Below, piece after piece: positions 1 through 9,984 of a stretch of 64,000 bases of DNA. The stretch is from Sulfuriferula sp. (GTDB lineage Bacteria > Pseudomonadota > Gammaproteobacteria > Burkholderiales > Sulfuriferulaceae). The notes under the pieces were generated by a model. That model did not search any database. It saw only the letters and a list, made by a program, of their open reading frames with translations, and was not told where the DNA came from. Location: assembly GCA_031291235.1 (NCBI GenBank), contig JARLJL010000006.1:523940-587939 (forward strand), written 5' to 3'. Within the stretch, counting starts at the first letter, position 1. Every line of letters begins with the position of its first letter. Made by a program: the position numbers and the translations under genes.

Positions 1-835
1 GGATTTCCAATAATACGTTGGACACCTCGGTCTGCAGCTCGTTGTATTGCTTGCTGCCGTAACCGTATTTCTTGTGTGCGGCCTGCATGCGTTTTACCAG
101 CTTGCGCAGCAATTCGAACCGTTCCATGGCATCGGCTTTAAGCTGTGCGAGGTTGGCTGCAGCCATCGCACTGCCGTCGTCCTCTTCCTCACCTTCGTCC
201 TCGTCCTCATCCTCGTCGGCATTTTCTTCTTCCGCGATAACAACAGCGGCAGCAGCTGTAGCGGCGGCTTCAAGTTCGGCTTCGCTGGCAACGATACCGT
301 CGACGAACTCGTCGATGCGTATTTCGTCGCGCTCGACCTTGTCCACCAGAGACAGAATCTGATCGATGGTAATCGGGCAAGCGGAAATAGCCTGCACCAT
401 ATGCTTCAGGCCGTCCTCGATACGTTTGGCGATCTCGATTTCGCCCTCGCGCGTCAACAACTCGACCGTCCCCATTTCGCGCATGTACATACGCACAGGA
501 TCGGTCGTGCGCCCGAATTCGGAATCCACGGTAGACAAAGCCGCCTCGGCTTCGGCGACGACATCTTCGTCAGCCACCGCAGGCGTCGCGTCGGACATAA
601 GCAATGCTTCGGCATCAGGCGCCTCGTCGTACACCTGTATGCCCATGTCGTTAATCATGCTGATCACGCCCTCAATCTGCTCGGCATCAAGCATGTCGTC
701 AGGCAGGTGATCGTTGATTTCTGCGTAGGTCAGGTAACCACGCTCCTTACCAAGTACAATCAGATTTTTGAGGCGGGCGCGACGCAACTCTGCATCGGTT
801 TGTTTAACATCGTTCTTGTCTTGATCGGTTGCCAT
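1..835 (-). CDS. rpoD: RNA polymerase sigma-70 factor RpoD, N-terminal part (runs off left edge)
   Basis: Primary sigma factor. Reading the minus strand from the ATG at 835 gives MATDQDKNDVKQTDAELRRA and then 278 codons without a stop to the window edge. Region 1.1 (the acidic DNA mimic) is followed by region 1.2 (DPVRMYMREMGTVELLTREGE), then a long Glu/Asp stretch (residues about 205-225) typical of the non-conserved insert before region 2. The core-binding and DNA-binding regions 2-4 lie outside the window. It is the last gene of the rpsU-yqeY-dnaG-rpoD operon, 94 bp after dnaG. Identity is very secure; only the C-terminal portion is unseen. Confidence 0.96.
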   Translation of the reverse strand, partial: MATDQDKNDVKQTDAELRRARLKNLIVLGKERGYLTYAEINDHLPDDMLDAEQIEGVISMINDMGIQVYDEAPDAEALLMSDATPAVADEDVVAEAEAALSTVDSEFGRTTDPVRMYMREMGTVELLTREGEIEIAKRIEDGLKHMVQAISACPITIDQILSLVDKVERDEIRIDEFVDGIVASEAELEAAATAAAAVVIAEEENADEDEDEDEGEEEDDGSAMAAANLAQLKADAMERFELLRKLVKRMQAAHKKYGYGSKQYNELQTEVSNVLLEI

Positions 836-929
836 AAAAAGGTATCCAATGAGTTACTGCTTAAAATGTGGTTATTATACCAGCCGACACATCGTTCCAG
901 CTAAATCTTCGCCCTGAACGAGAGTGCAC

Positions 930-2639
930 CTAGCGTAATTGCTGTAATTCTTTTTTTTCTTCTTCGGTCAGGTCACGTAGCGATTTTTGTGCCAGAACCT
1001 GCATGCGCGATTGTTTGCTCGTCGTACGCAGTTGCTCCACCGCCAGATTAAACTCCGGCAGCAGATCGAAATCCGCTTCCCAATCCATAATCTCTGCACC
1101 GCACTGCTCGATATCGACGGCATGCGCCTGATGCCGACCCTGTTCAATCAGCATCGCCGTATCCAGATGGGGGTACTCGCGCAAAATTGCAAGCACCTCG
1201 CGCAAAGTTTGCGTATCGTTATCCGACTGTTGCAGCAAATCCTCGCTCAACTGTTGCGCCAACGCCGGGCTGAACAGCACCATGCGCAACAATTGACGAC
1301 TAATCGACGCTGGTGCCGGACGTCTGGCCCGCGCAGGCGATGCGACTGCCGCGCGCGTGGTTTTGACGTTCCATAGCACAGCAAGTTCCGCCATATCGAC
1401 CTGCACCAATTCAGCCGCCCGCTTGCGCAGCATCAGTGCCAATCCGGGCGCCACAACCTGTGCGATCAGCGGCTGCAACGCTTTCAGAAAAGCGCTCTTA
1501 CCCTCATCCGCCGTCAGGTCGTGCTGCTGCGCAATCTGCTTGAACAGATAAGCCGAAAGCGGCACCACCGACTGCGCCATGAACGCTTCAAAGCCGTCCC
1601 GTCCGAACTCGCGCACATAGCTATCGGGATCGTGCGTCTCTGGCAAAAACAGAAATCCCAGCCTGCTGCTGTCGCTCACCATCGGCAAGCTGTGCTCCAG
1701 CGCCCGCCATGCCGCACGCTGCCCGGCGCTGTCGCCGTCGAAGCAGAATACGATTTCGTCGGTATGACGCAACAGCTTCTGGATATGGACTGCCGTCGTC
1801 GCCGTTCCCAGCGTCGCCACGGCGTATTCCACACCGTGCTGCGCCAGCGCCACCACATCCATATAGCCTTCGACCACAATCACGCGACCGGCATCGCGTA
1901 TCGCACGCCGCGCCTGAAACAATCCGTAAAGCTCGCTACCCTTCTGAAACAGCGGCGTTTCCGGCGAATTCAGATATTTGGGTTCGCCGCCACCATCCAT
2001 TACGCGCCCGCCGAAACCGATCACGTCGCCCTTCTGGTTAACAATGGGAAACATGACCCGATCACGAAAACGATCGTAACGCTGTCCGGCGTCGTTAACG
2101 ATGACCAGCCCGGCTTCAGGCAGTATCGGATCGGCGTACTGCTCGAACACCGCTTCCAGATTCTGCCAGCCGTCCGGGGCATAGCCCAGACCGAAACGCG
2201 CGGCAATTTCGCCGGTCAAACCGCGCTTCTTGAGATACGCTATGGCAGCAGCGGAATGTTTAAGCTGCTGGCGATAATACTGTTCGGCACGCCGCATGAC
2301 TTCAAGCAGGCCGGCCGCTTGTTGTACACGCACCGGATTAGGAACTGCCGATTCCGGTACGACCATACCCGCCTGATCCGCCAACGCCTTGATCGCGTCG
2401 ACGTAACTCAAGCCGGCGTACTCCATCAAAAACCCGATGGCCGTGCCATGCGCACCGCAACCGAAACAGTGATAGAACTGCTTGGTGGGTGAAACCGTAA
2501 ATGAGGGAGATTTTTCGTTATGGAACGGACAGCAGGCTTGATAATTCGCGCCAGCCTTTTTCAGCGGGACGCGACGATCTATCACATCAACAATATCAAC
2601 GCGACTTAACAGGCTTTGAATAAAATCCTGCGGGATCAT
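930..2639 (-). CDS. dnaG: DNA primase
   Basis: Synthesises RNA primers at the replication fork with the DnaB helicase. The 569-residue product has the N-terminal CHC2 zinc finger (C37-P-F-H40 with C58 and C61), the RNA-polymerase core / TOPRIM domain (VIVVEGYMDVVAL, then CFDGDSAGQRAAWRA for the acidic metal site) and a C-terminal helicase-binding domain. Length is close to the usual 580. The start MIPQDFIQSLL is the standard DnaG start. It lies 56 bp after the yqeY-like gene and before rpoD, the classic macromolecular synthesis operon. Confidence 0.97.
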   Translation of the reverse strand: MIPQDFIQSLLSRVDIVDVIDRRVPLKKAGANYQACCPFHNEKSPSFTVSPTKQFYHCFGCGAHGTAIGFLMEYAGLSYVDAIKALADQAGMVVPESAVPNPVRVQQAAGLLEVMRRAEQYYRQQLKHSAAAIAYLKKRGLTGEIAARFGLGYAPDGWQNLEAVFEQYADPILPEAGLVIVNDAGQRYDRFRDRVMFPIVNQKGDVIGFGGRVMDGGGEPKYLNSPETPLFQKGSELYGLFQARRAIRDAGRVIVVEGYMDVVALAQHGVEYAVATLGTATTAVHIQKLLRHTDEIVFCFDGDSAGQRAAWRALEHSLPMVSDSSRLGFLFLPETHDPDSYVREFGRDGFEAFMAQSVVPLSAYLFKQIAQQHDLTADEGKSAFLKALQPLIAQVVAPGLALMLRKRAAELVQVDMAELAVLWNVKTTRAAVASPARARRPAPASISRQLLRMVLFSPALAQQLSEDLLQQSDNDTQTLREVLAILREYPHLDTAMLIEQGRHQAHAVDIEQCGAEIMDWEADFDLLPEFNLAVEQLRTTSKQSRMQVLAQKSLRDLTEEEKKELQQLR

Positions 2640-2695
2640 ATAACGAAAACCTTTTAGCGGAAATCCTTAATACGCACCCGGACAGCGCGCAAAAT

Positions 2696-3142
2696 TCAGC
2701 CGACTAACCTGGCCTTGATCCGAGTTGATACTTGCGCCATATCGGCACGACCGGCCAATTCCGGCTTAACCGCTGTCATGACCTTGCCCATATCCTTGAC
2801 ACCGGCAGCACCGGTTGCTGCCACGGCTTTTTCAATCAACGCATCGATTTCTTCATCGCTGGCAGCAGCAGGCATGTAAGTTTGCAATACGCTGATTTCA
2901 AAATGCTCGATATCCGCCAGCTCCTGCCGTCCTGCGGCTTCATACTGGGAAATGGAATCGCGTCTCTGCTTGAGCATTTTATCGATTGCAGCGATGATTT
3001 GCGTATCATCCAGCTCGATGCGCTCATCGACTTCGCGTTGCTTGATCGCCGCCAACAACAGCCGAATCGCCCCCAGACGCGCCGTTTCCTTGGCGCGCAT
3101 GGCAGATTTCATATCTTCGGTGATTCTGGCTTTCAGACTCAT
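2696..3142 (-). CDS. YqeY/GatB-domain protein
   Basis: 148-residue helical protein of the YqeY family, related to the tRNA-binding tail domain of GatB. Diagnostic stretches are MSLKARITEDMKSAMRAKE at the N-terminus and the MPAAASDEEIDALIEKAV and MGKVMTAVKPELAGRADM segments. Members sit between rpsU and dnaG in many proteobacteria, as here (12 bp after rpsU, 56 bp before dnaG). The molecular role is not established; a link to tRNA or amidotransferase function is suggested only by the domain. Confidence 0.92.
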   Translation of the reverse strand: MSLKARITEDMKSAMRAKETARLGAIRLLLAAIKQREVDERIELDDTQIIAAIDKMLKQRRDSISQYEAAGRQELADIEHFEISVLQTYMPAAASDEEIDALIEKAVAATGAAGVKDMGKVMTAVKPELAGRADMAQVSTRIKARLVG

Positions 3143-3154
3143 GAAAAATGCAAA

Positions 3155-3367
3155 TCAATACATTTTCGGAGGAAGAGTTTGGCTGCGGATACGCTTGTAG
3201 TGACGTTTAACTGCAGCAGCCAGCTTGCGCTTGCGCTCGGCAGTTGGTTTTTCATAAAATTCGCGGGCACGCAACTCGGTCAGCAGACCGGTTTTTTCAA
3301 CAGTGCGCTTGAAGCGACGCATCGCTACTTCAAACGGCTCATTTTCCTTAACACGAACACTAGGCAT
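3155..3367 (-). CDS. rpsU: 30S ribosomal protein S21
   Basis: Small ribosomal subunit protein of 70 residues, Arg/Lys-rich, starting [20 protein letters not shown] longer in-frame reading from 3433 adds 22 hydrophobic residues unlike any S21, so the ATG at 3367 is chosen. First gene of the rpsU-yqeY-dnaG-rpoD operon; its promoter must lie in the 129 bp that separate it from the divergent dnaX. Confidence 0.97.
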   Translation of the reverse strand: MPSVRVKENEPFEVAMRRFKRTVEKTGLLTELRAREFYEKPTAERKRKLAAAVKRHYKRIRSQTLPPKMY

Positions 3368-3496
3368 GAAATCTAAACTCCAAAAGAGGGGAGGAAAAAC
3401 GTAAATTATAAACCCTAATGGCATTTTTTCCAAGCATATTGCAAGGCCGATATTTTAGTCCATCCAATCGACGCGGGCTTCTGCTAAAATAGCCGC

Positions 3497-5218
3497 ATGG
3501 CTTATCAAGTATTAGCGCGTAAATGGCGCCCCCGAACCTTTGCCGAACTTGCCGGCCAAGCGCATGTCGTGCGCGCGCTGAGCAACGCATTGACGCAAAA
3601 CCGTCTGCATCATGCCTACCTGTTTACCGGTACGCGCGGCGTCGGCAAAACCACCGTGGCGCGCATACTGGCCAAAGCGCTCAATTGCGAAACCGGCATT
3701 ACCGCCACGCCTTGCGGCGTATGCTCGGCCTGCACGCAAATCGACGCCGGTCGCTTTGTCGACCTGCTGGAACTGGATGCCGCCTCCAATACCGGCATCG
3801 ACAACATGCGCGAGGTGCTGGATAACGCGCAGTACGCACCGACGGTCGGGCGCTTCAAGGTGTACATTATCGACGAAGTGCACATGCTGTCCAAAGCGGC
3901 GTTCAATTCCATGTTGAAGACGCTGGAAGAGCCGCCCGAGCACGTCAAATTCATCCTCGCCACCACCGACCCGCAGAAAATCCCCATTACCGTACTGTCG
4001 CGCTGCCTGCAGTTCAATCTCAAGCAAATGCCGCCGGAGCTGGTACGCGAACACCTGACCAAAGTGCTGGACCTCGAAGGCATCCCCTCGCAACCCGCCG
4101 CGCTGCAGTTGATCGCACGCGCGGCGCAAGGCAGCATGCGCGACGCGCTGTCGCTGCTGGATCAGGCGATCGCATACGGTAGCGGCGAAGTGCTGACCGA
4201 TACCGTACACGGCATGCTGGGCGCCATCGACCAGCGCTATTTGTTCAATCTGCTGTCAGCGCTCATCGCCAATGACGGCGTTACCCTGCTCGACGAAGCC
4301 GAGCAGATGGCGGTACGCAGCATTGATTTCGATGCCGCATTGCAGGATCTTGCCGCGTTATTGCAGCAGATCGCGCTGGCGCAGATCGTACCCGTTGCAC
4401 TGGCCGACGACACCCCCGACCGCGAAACCATACTCGATATGGGCGCAAGCCTGGATCCGCAAACCGTGCAACTGTATTACCAGATATGCCTGCTGGGTCG
4501 CCGCGATCTTGCTCTGGCACCGGATGAATTCGCCGGTTTCAGCATGACCTTACTGCGCATGCTGGCTTTCCAGCCGCAGACCGGCAACGTCAATTTACCC
4601 AATCCGGCGCCCGTAGCGCAACGCGCACCTGCTGCGACACCTGCTGCGACACCTGCTGCGACACCTGCTGCGACACCTGCTGCGGCATCGGCATCTGCAT
4701 CTGCATCTGCATCTGCCGCCACGCCAACCGCTGTCGCCACAGCCGTCACGGCAGCCGAAGCCGAGCCCCCCGCAGCGATGCCGCCGGCAATCGAACATCA
4801 TGTCGCCCAGACCGCAGCGCCATCGCCGGCTTTCAACGGCGACTGGGCCGCACTGGTTGCCCAGCTCAAACTCGGTGGTCAAGCGCGCATGCTGGCAGTG
4901 CAATGCGAATTGCAGCAGTTCGACAACGACCTCATGCAACTACGCGTCCCTGTCGAGCACAAGCACCTGACCGACAAATCCTATCAGGACAAGCTGCGCG
5001 AATCCCTGAGCGCCCATTTCGGCCGCCCGGTGCGGTTGGCGATCAGCCTCACCGACGAAATCGCGAACACCCCGATCAAGCAGCTAAACGACGCCCGTGC
5101 CGCCCGTCAGGCCGAGGCGGAAACCATCATTCAGGACGATCCTTTTGTGCGCGACGCCATCAGCCAGCTGGACGCACGCATCGTCACCATACAACCAGTA
5201 GATCAACCGGCAACCTAA
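3497..5218 (+). CDS. dnaX: DNA polymerase III subunits gamma/tau
   Basis: Clamp-loader ATPase of 573 residues. It begins [18 protein letters not shown] and has Walker [10 protein letters not shown], the four-Cys zinc module ([16 protein letters not shown]), Walker B IIDEVHML and sensor [16 protein letters not shown]. The AAA+ and collar domains end near residue 370. A low-complexity Ala/Thr/Pro/Ser linker follows, encoded by tandem repeats (separate entry), then the tau C-terminal polymerase-binding domain. I saw no A-rich slippery heptamer of the E. coli type, so a separate gamma form is not supported. ybaB and recR follow, a conserved order. Confidence 0.97.
   Translation: MAYQVLARKWRPRTFAELAGQAHVVRALSNALTQNRLHHAYLFTGTRGVGKTTVARILAKALNCETGITATPCGVCSACTQIDAGRFVDLLELDAASNTGIDNMREVLDNAQYAPTVGRFKVYIIDEVHMLSKAAFNSMLKTLEEPPEHVKFILATTDPQKIPITVLSRCLQFNLKQMPPELVREHLTKVLDLEGIPSQPAALQLIARAAQGSMRDALSLLDQAIAYGSGEVLTDTVHGMLGAIDQRYLFNLLSALIANDGVTLLDEAEQMAVRSIDFDAALQDLAALLQQIALAQIVPVALADDTPDRETILDMGASLDPQTVQLYYQICLLGRRDLALAPDEFAGFSMTLLRMLAFQPQTGNVNLPNPAPVAQRAPAATPAATPAATPAATPAAASASASASASAATPTAVATAVTAAEAEPPAAMPPAIEHHVAQTAAPSPAFNGDWAALVAQLKLGGQARMLAVQCELQQFDNDLMQLRVPVEHKHLTDKSYQDKLRESLSAHFGRPVRLAISLTDEIANTPIKQLNDARAARQAEAETIIQDDPFVRDAISQLDARIVTIQPVDQPAT
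4627..4714 (+). repeat. In-frame tandem repeats in the dnaX linker
   Basis: Two back-to-back microsatellite-like arrays: a 12-bp unit (acctgctgcgac) repeated four times plus a partial copy at 4627-4684, coding for Ala-Thr-Pro-Ala repeats, then a 6-bp unit (gcatct) at 4691-4714, four perfect copies preceded by one variant, coding for Ala-Ser repeats. Both units are multiples of three, so slippage would change linker length without a frameshift. Confidence 0.95.
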
Positions 5219-5229
5219 GGAGTAGCACC

Positions 5230-5556
5230 ATGCTAAAAGGCGGTTTGGGCAACATGATGAAGCAGGCCCAGCAAATGCAGGAAAACATGAAGAAAATGCA
5301 GGAAAAGCTTGCGGACGTGGAAGTCGAAGGCATATCCGGCGCCGGCATGGTCAAGGTACTGATGACCTGCCGCAACGACGTGCGCCGCGTCACCATCGAC
5401 CCCAGCCTGTTGAGCGACGACAAGGAAATGCTCGAGGATCTGATCGCTGCCGCCATGAACGATGCGGTACGCAAAGCAGAAGCCACCACACAGGAAAAAA
5501 TGAGCGGCTTCACCGCCGGGCTGAATCTGCCGCCGGGCTTCAAGCTGCCGTTCTAA
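5230..5556 (+). CDS. ybaB: YbaB/EbfC family nucleoid-associated protein
   Basis: 108-residue DNA-binding protein of the YbaB/EbfC family; dimers bind DNA and coat the nucleoid. The product starts [20 protein letters not shown] with a Met/Gln-rich helix, has the conserved [20 protein letters not shown] strand region, and ends PPGFKLPF. The ATG at 5230 has AAGGAG 7 bp upstream and is preferred over longer readings that enter dnaX. It sits between dnaX and recR as in most proteobacteria. Confidence 0.96.
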   Translation: MLKGGLGNMMKQAQQMQENMKKMQEKLADVEVEGISGAGMVKVLMTCRNDVRRVTIDPSLLSDDKEMLEDLIAAAMNDAVRKAEATTQEKMSGFTAGLNLPPGFKLPF

Positions 5557-5580
5557 GGACGCATCAGCCAGCATCAGTCC

Positions 5581-6186
5581 GTGAAAGCGCCCACCCGTCT
5601 TGCCGAACTCATTGCCGCGTTGCGCGTATTGCCGGGCATCGGCCCCAAATCCGCGCAACGCATGGCCTACCATCTGCTGCAACGCGACCGGCAAGGCGCA
5701 GTCCGGCTGGGACACGCCATCGAACAGGCGCTGACTCAGCTTACCCACTGCGAGTTATGCAACGACTATAGCGAAACGCCAGTTTGCCCGTTGTGCGCCT
5801 CCACTGCACGCGACGCCAGCATGCTGGCCGTAGTCGAAATGCCGACCGATCTGCTGATGATGGAACAAGCGCAGAATTACAACGGCCTGTACTTCGTGCT
5901 GATGGGCCGACTGTCTCCGCTGGACGGTATCGGCCCGCGCGAAATCCATCTCGACCGGCTGATCCAGCGCGCCGCCAACGGCATCGTGCAGGAAGTGATC
6001 CTGGCGACCAACTTCACCATGGAAGGCGAAGCCACTGCACACGCTATTACCGAACTGCTGCGCCCTCGCGGTATTGCCGTCAGCCGTATCGCACGCGGCG
6101 TGCCGGTAGGCGGCGAACTGGAACATATCGATTCGGGTACGCTGGCTCAGGCGCTGACCGACCGGCGACGCTACGATGCCAATTAG
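5581..6186 (+). CDS. recR: Recombination mediator RecR
   Basis: RecFOR pathway protein that helps load RecA on gapped DNA. The 201-residue product has the helix-hairpin-helix [20 protein letters not shown], the four-Cys zinc finger ([16 protein letters not shown]) and a TOPRIM domain ([12 protein letters not shown], then [16 protein letters not shown]). The start is a GTG at 5581, 24 bp after ybaB; no earlier start keeps the family N-terminus. Confidence 0.97.
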   Translation: MKAPTRLAELIAALRVLPGIGPKSAQRMAYHLLQRDRQGAVRLGHAIEQALTQLTHCELCNDYSETPVCPLCASTARDASMLAVVEMPTDLLMMEQAQNYNGLYFVLMGRLSPLDGIGPREIHLDRLIQRAANGIVQEVILATNFTMEGEATAHAITELLRPRGIAVSRIARGVPVGGELEHIDSGTLAQALTDRRRYDAN

Positions 6187-6195
6187 GGAGAAGCC

Positions 6196-6612
6196 ATGAC
6201 CGATGGCTGCGAATTATGTGCCACAACCGGCGGCGAACTGCTGTGGCAGGACGCCTTTTGCCGTATCGTGCTGGTAGACGACCCCGATTATCCCGGATTT
6301 TGCCGGGTCATCTGGCACGAGCATATCAAAGAGATGAGCGATTTGAGTACAGTTCAGCAAAACCGCCTGATGCGCGCGGTATTTGCTGCCGAGGCCGCAT
6401 TGCGCGACACCCTCAAACCCGACAAGATCAACCTCGCCAGCCTGGGCAATGTCGTTCCCCATCTGCACTGGCATATCATTCCCCGTTTCAAGGACGACAA
6501 ACACTTCCCCAATCCAATCTGGGGTATTGCGCAACGCAACGGTAACACCAGAAACGACAACAACCTGATTGCCGGCATACTCAAGGCAGCACTGGCGCAA
6601 CGCCTGTCCTGA
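6196..6612 (+). CDS. HIT family nucleotide hydrolase/transferase
   Basis: 138-residue histidine-triad protein. The catalytic motif HLHWHIIPR (His-x-His-x-His) is at about residues 92-100, in the order seen in the HIT branch found after recR in betaproteobacteria. An N-terminal CELC pair may bind a metal. Members cleave alpha-phosphate bonds of nucleotide conjugates; the substrate cannot be told from sequence. It follows recR by 9 bp with a GGGAG ribosome site, so the two are probably co-transcribed. Confidence 0.92.
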   Translation: MTDGCELCATTGGELLWQDAFCRIVLVDDPDYPGFCRVIWHEHIKEMSDLSTVQQNRLMRAVFAAEAALRDTLKPDKINLASLGNVVPHLHWHIIPRFKDDKHFPNPIWGIAQRNGNTRNDNNLIAGILKAALAQRLS

Positions 6613-6613
6613 C

Positions 6614-6635
6614 GATTTGCCATTTAGGGCAAATC
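6614..6635. terminator. Hairpin between convergent HIT and phoR genes
   Basis: Perfect 8-bp inverted repeat (gatttgcc / ggcaaatc) with a 6-nt loop just after the HIT stop and touching the phoR stop. No long T-run follows on either strand, so it is a weak or factor-assisted bidirectional terminator candidate. Confidence 0.5.
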
Positions 6636-7941
6636 AGTCGGCGTTTAGCTTCACCACACGCGACTGCGGAAAACACGCGCTGAAACAGCTGCCGTGCCCG
6701 ACTTTGCTCTCGATAACCAGACGGGCCTGATGACGGGTAAGCACGTGCTTGACGATGGCCAACCCCAACCCGGTACCACCGGTTTCGCGCGACCGACCGC
6801 GATCGACGCGATAGAAACGTTCGGTCAGACGCGGAATATGATGCGCCTCGATACCCTCACCGCTATCCTGCACACTGAAACACAACAGCGTATCGCGCCA
6901 GCCCCAGCGCAATGAGATAACGCCGCCGGCAGGAGTATAACGCACCGCATTGCTCACCAGATTCCCCAGTGCGCTAGACAACTCATCGGCATTGCCGATC
7001 AACCCATCCTCGCTTTCACTGACCAGACTAATCTGATGGCGCCCGGCACTCAGACTTTGCGCATCGCGATACAGCGACTGCACCAGCTGCACCATATCCA
7101 CCCGCGTTTCAACCAGCCTGTTTTGCGGGCTTTCCAGCCGCGACAAGGTGAGCAAATCTTCCACCAAGCGCCGCATGCGCTCGGTTTGCTGCTGCATTAA
7201 ATCGCAATATTTGTGAAAATCATCGGGCGGAATACTGCCCATATCGAGGAAGGTTTCCAGAAAACCGCCGACCACGGTCAACGGCGTGCGCAACTCGTGC
7301 GACACATTCGCCACAAAATCGCGCCGCATCGCCTCAACCATCTCGAACTGCGTGATATCGCGCGAAATCAGCATTTTCTGCTTGTCGCCGAACGGCACCA
7401 TCTGTACTGACAGGCTCATTTCACGATTAGCAGGCGACTTCATCACCAGCGGTTCGCGATAATCGTCGCCGCCCAGATATTCAAGAAAGGCAGATTGCCG
7501 AATCAGATACCCGATAAATTGCCCGCGGTCGACATTTTCATCCAGACCGAAATGCCGGCTTGCCGCCGGATTGAACCAGTCGATCTGGTCGGCATCGCTT
7601 AACATCACGATACCGTCCGGAATAGCCTGAGCAGCATGTTCAAACCGCTCCAGCACTGCGGACAATTTGGAAGTACTGCGTTTCTGCCGTCGTATAAGCC
7701 GGTCCAGCCCGTAGAATATCTCGTCCCAGGCGCCGCTCGCCGTCGGTATCCGCGCCCGTTCGCCATGCTGCAGCCATGCAGCAAATGCCGCCATTTGATA
7801 CAAATGATAACCGAGATACAGCATCAAGCCGGCAATAAACACCAGCATGGCAACCATCAGCCCCCAAAACAGTGCCGCGCTGAGCGAAACGGCAATCAGG
7901 GCGCACAAAATCAGTAGCGGCCGCCACCAGAAATCAATCAA
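6634..7941 (-). CDS. phoR: Phosphate regulon sensor histidine kinase PhoR
   Basis: Membrane sensor kinase for PhoB. The 435 residues comprise two N-terminal membrane segments (about 8-45), a PAS domain (about 95-190), a HisKA phosphoacceptor box (NVSHELRTPLTVVGGFLETF) and an HATPase with N-box (LSSALGNLVSNAVRYTPAGG), G1 (QDSGEGIEAHHIPRLTERFYRVD) and G2 (GGTGLGLAIVKHVL) boxes. TERFYRVDRGRSRETGGTG is characteristic of PhoR. It lies 88 bp after phoB on the same strand. Under low phosphate it phosphorylates PhoB; no pst-phoU genes are in the window. Confidence 0.95.
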   Translation of the reverse strand: MIDFWWRPLLILCALIAVSLSAALFWGLMVAMLVFIAGLMLYLGYHLYQMAAFAAWLQHGERARIPTASGAWDEIFYGLDRLIRRQKRSTSKLSAVLERFEHAAQAIPDGIVMLSDADQIDWFNPAASRHFGLDENVDRGQFIGYLIRQSAFLEYLGGDDYREPLVMKSPANREMSLSVQMVPFGDKQKMLISRDITQFEMVEAMRRDFVANVSHELRTPLTVVGGFLETFLDMGSIPPDDFHKYCDLMQQQTERMRRLVEDLLTLSRLESPQNRLVETRVDMVQLVQSLYRDAQSLSAGRHQISLVSESEDGLIGNADELSSALGNLVSNAVRYTPAGGVISLRWGWRDTLLCFSVQDSGEGIEAHHIPRLTERFYRVDRGRSRETGGTGLGLAIVKHVLTRHQARLVIESKVGHGSCFSACFPQSRVVKLNAD

Positions 7942-8029
7942 ATCATTCTCCGTATTTCCGCTCCAGCGGAATTATTCTGTAAATGCCAAAGGACGCATCA
8001 GACCGAACATCCGCCGTCCGTTGCCGGCA

Positions 8030-8719
8030 TTATGCCTGAGCCGACAGCCGATAGCCCGCGCCGCGCACGGTATCGATCAGGGTTTCATGGCCGGAGACTT
8101 CCAGCGCCAGACGCAAACGCCGGATATGCACATCCACGGTACGCTCTTCGACGAACACGTGATCGCCCCATACATGATCGAGCAACTGTGCGCGCGAATA
8201 AACCCGTTCCGGATGCGTCATCATGAAATGCAGCAAGCGAAATTCGGTCGGCCCCAACTCCAGCGGCACGCCATTACCCATCACCCGATGGCTGACCGGA
8301 TCCAGACTCAAGCCGCGGATTTCTACGCGATCCTCGGTCATTTGTGGCGCACGGCGGCGCAGCACGGCCTTGATCCGCGCAGTCAGCTCGCGCGGTGAAA
8401 ACGGCTTGGTAATATAATCGTCAGCGCCGGTTTCCAGCCCCAGCACCTTGTCGCGCTCGTCGCCGCGCGCAGTCAGCATGATAATCGGCACATTCTTCAT
8501 GCGCGTATCGGCGCGGAACATGCGCGCCAGTTCGATCCCGCTCATGCCCGGCAACATCCAGTCCAGCAACACCAGATCGGGCAGCATCTCGCGCACCAGG
8601 GTCAAAGCATGCTCCGCCGAGTCGGCGCACATGACAGCATGTCCGGCTTGCGTCAGGTTAAATCTCACCAGCTCCTGGATACCCGATTCATCTTCCACCA
8701 ACAAAATTGTCGCGGCCAT
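8030..8719 (-). CDS. phoB: Phosphate regulon response regulator PhoB
   Basis: OmpR-family response regulator of 229 residues: receiver domain (ILLVEDE, phospho-acceptor Asp in [17 protein letters not shown] near residue 105) and a winged-helix DNA-binding domain ([32 protein letters not shown]). An in-frame ATG at 8740 would add MNAKRLF, but the ribosome site AAGAGG lies between the two ATGs, 6 nt before the one at 8719, so that start is chosen. The gene sits behind its own Pho box, predicting positive autoregulation. Confidence 0.95.
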   Translation of the reverse strand: MAATILLVEDESGIQELVRFNLTQAGHAVMCADSAEHALTLVREMLPDLVLLDWMLPGMSGIELARMFRADTRMKNVPIIMLTARGDERDKVLGLETGADDYITKPFSPRELTARIKAVLRRRAPQMTEDRVEIRGLSLDPVSHRVMGNGVPLELGPTEFRLLHFMMTHPERVYSRAQLLDHVWGDHVFVEERTVDVHIRRLRLALEVSGHETLIDTVRGAGYRLSAQA

Positions 8720-8739
8720 GAATAACCTCTTAGCATTCA

Positions 8740-8788
8740 ATTATAATAGTCGGTATGTTATGACAGTCAAATGACAAAATGATGACAA
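8740..8788 (-). promoter_or_regulatory. Triple Pho box and -10 element of the phoBR promoter
   Basis: On the minus strand three 7-bp direct repeats (TTGTCAT, TTGTCAT, CTGTCAT) lie at exactly 11-bp spacing: 8788-8782, 8777-8771, 8766-8760. This matches the PhoB consensus of CTGTCAT repeats with 4-bp spacers. A TATAAT -10 hexamer follows at 8745-8740, so PhoB would sit in the -35 position. The ribosome site and phoB start follow directly. The divergent tsaD starts 38 bp from the outer repeat. Confidence 0.9.
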
Positions 8789-8825
8789 CTTTTGCAACAC
8801 CGGCATTCTATCTTAATTGCTTAAC

Positions 8826-9872
8826 ATGTTAGTGCTAGGCATAGAATCCTCGTGCGACGAAACCGGCGTCGCGCTCTACGACACCGGGCTCGGCCTGCTC
8901 GCGCACGCGCTGCATACCCAGATCGCCATGCATGCCGAATACGGCGGCGTGGTGCCAGAACTCGCTTCGCGCGACCACATCCGCCGGGTACTGCCGCTCA
9001 CCCGCCAGGTACTGGCCGATGCGCAACGTCAGCTCAGTGATATCAACGCCATCGCCTATACCGAAGGCCCCGGCCTGGCCGGCGCCCTGCTGGTCGGCAG
9101 CGGCATCGCCCACGCGCTCGGCGTCGCACTCGACATACCGGTGCTCGGCGTGCATCATCTGGAAGGCCATCTGCTGTCGCCGCTATTGTCAGCCAACCCG
9201 CCCGCCTATCCGTTTGTCGCCCTGCTGGTATCCGGCGGTCACACGCAACTGATGCACGTCACCGGCGTCGGCCAATACGTCACACTGGGCGATACACTGG
9301 ACGACGCTGCCGGCGAAGCCTTCGACAAAACCGCGCAACTGCTGGGATTGCCTTATCCGGGCGGCGCTGCGCTATCAAAGCTAGCAGAAAACGGCGACGC
9401 GACACGCTTCAAACTGCCGCGCCCGATGCTGCACTCGGGGGATTTGAATTTTAGCTTCAGCGGCCTGAAAACGGCGGTGCTCACGCTCAGCCAGAAACAC
9501 CCCGACCCGGCCGACCACGCCGACATCGCAGCCGCATTTCAGCTCGCCATGACCGACGTGCTCGGTAGCAAATCGCTGGCCGCACTCAAGGCCGTGCGCT
9601 GCAAACGGCTGGTCGTCGCCGGCGGCGTCGGCGCCAACCGGCAATTACGTACGGCACTGGATGCTGCCATCAAAAAAATCGGCGGGAGCGTCTATTTTCC
9701 GGAGCTGGCGTTTTGCACCGACAACGGCGCGATGATTGCCTATGCCGGCGCGATGCGGCTGCGTGAAGGCGGCGGACGGCCTGCCGGCGTATTTACCGTG
9801 CGCCCGCGCTGGGATCTGGAAACGATGGCGGCACCTGCCCACACAGTACAACACATCACACCAGCACCCTGA
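8826..9872 (+). CDS. tsaD: tRNA N6-threonylcarbamoyladenosine transferase TsaD
   Basis: Forms t6A at position 37 of ANN-decoding tRNAs together with TsaB, TsaE and TsaC. The 348-residue ASKHA-fold product starts [19 protein letters not shown], has the metal-binding HHLEGH, the nucleotide-binding LVSGGHTQL and [10 protein letters not shown], and the metal Asp in [17 protein letters not shown] at 8817 would add three residues; the ATG at 8826 gives the family N-terminus. No strong ribosome site is visible. Divergent from phoB. Confidence 0.96.
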   Translation: MLVLGIESSCDETGVALYDTGLGLLAHALHTQIAMHAEYGGVVPELASRDHIRRVLPLTRQVLADAQRQLSDINAIAYTEGPGLAGALLVGSGIAHALGVALDIPVLGVHHLEGHLLSPLLSANPPAYPFVALLVSGGHTQLMHVTGVGQYVTLGDTLDDAAGEAFDKTAQLLGLPYPGGAALSKLAENGDATRFKLPRPMLHSGDLNFSFSGLKTAVLTLSQKHPDPADHADIAAAFQLAMTDVLGSKSLAALKAVRCKRLVVAGGVGANRQLRTALDAAIKKIGGSVYFPELAFCTDNGAMIAYAGAMRLREGGGRPAGVFTVRPRWDLETMAAPAHTVQHITPAP

Positions 9873-9905
9873 TTCCGGCCAAAGCCGAATAATGACTGGA
9901 ATCAG
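9869..9905 (+). terminator. Inverted repeat over the tsaD stop codon
   Basis: Arms CTGATTCC (9869-9876) and GGAATCAG (9898-9905) pair perfectly, with a smaller internal CGGC/GCCG hairpin. There is no T-run, so termination is only a possibility. Confidence 0.4.
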
Positions 9906-9984
9906 GCCTTTATAGCCACTTTAAAAAGCAACCTAAATAATGTATCCTTTGATCATGCAATCATGCCGCATGATGGAGATAAAC

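Noticed and set aside
3497..5218. Programmed frameshift in dnaX giving a gamma subunit
   Set aside because: No A-rich slippery heptamer with a downstream stem was found near the end of the AAA+ and collar domains.
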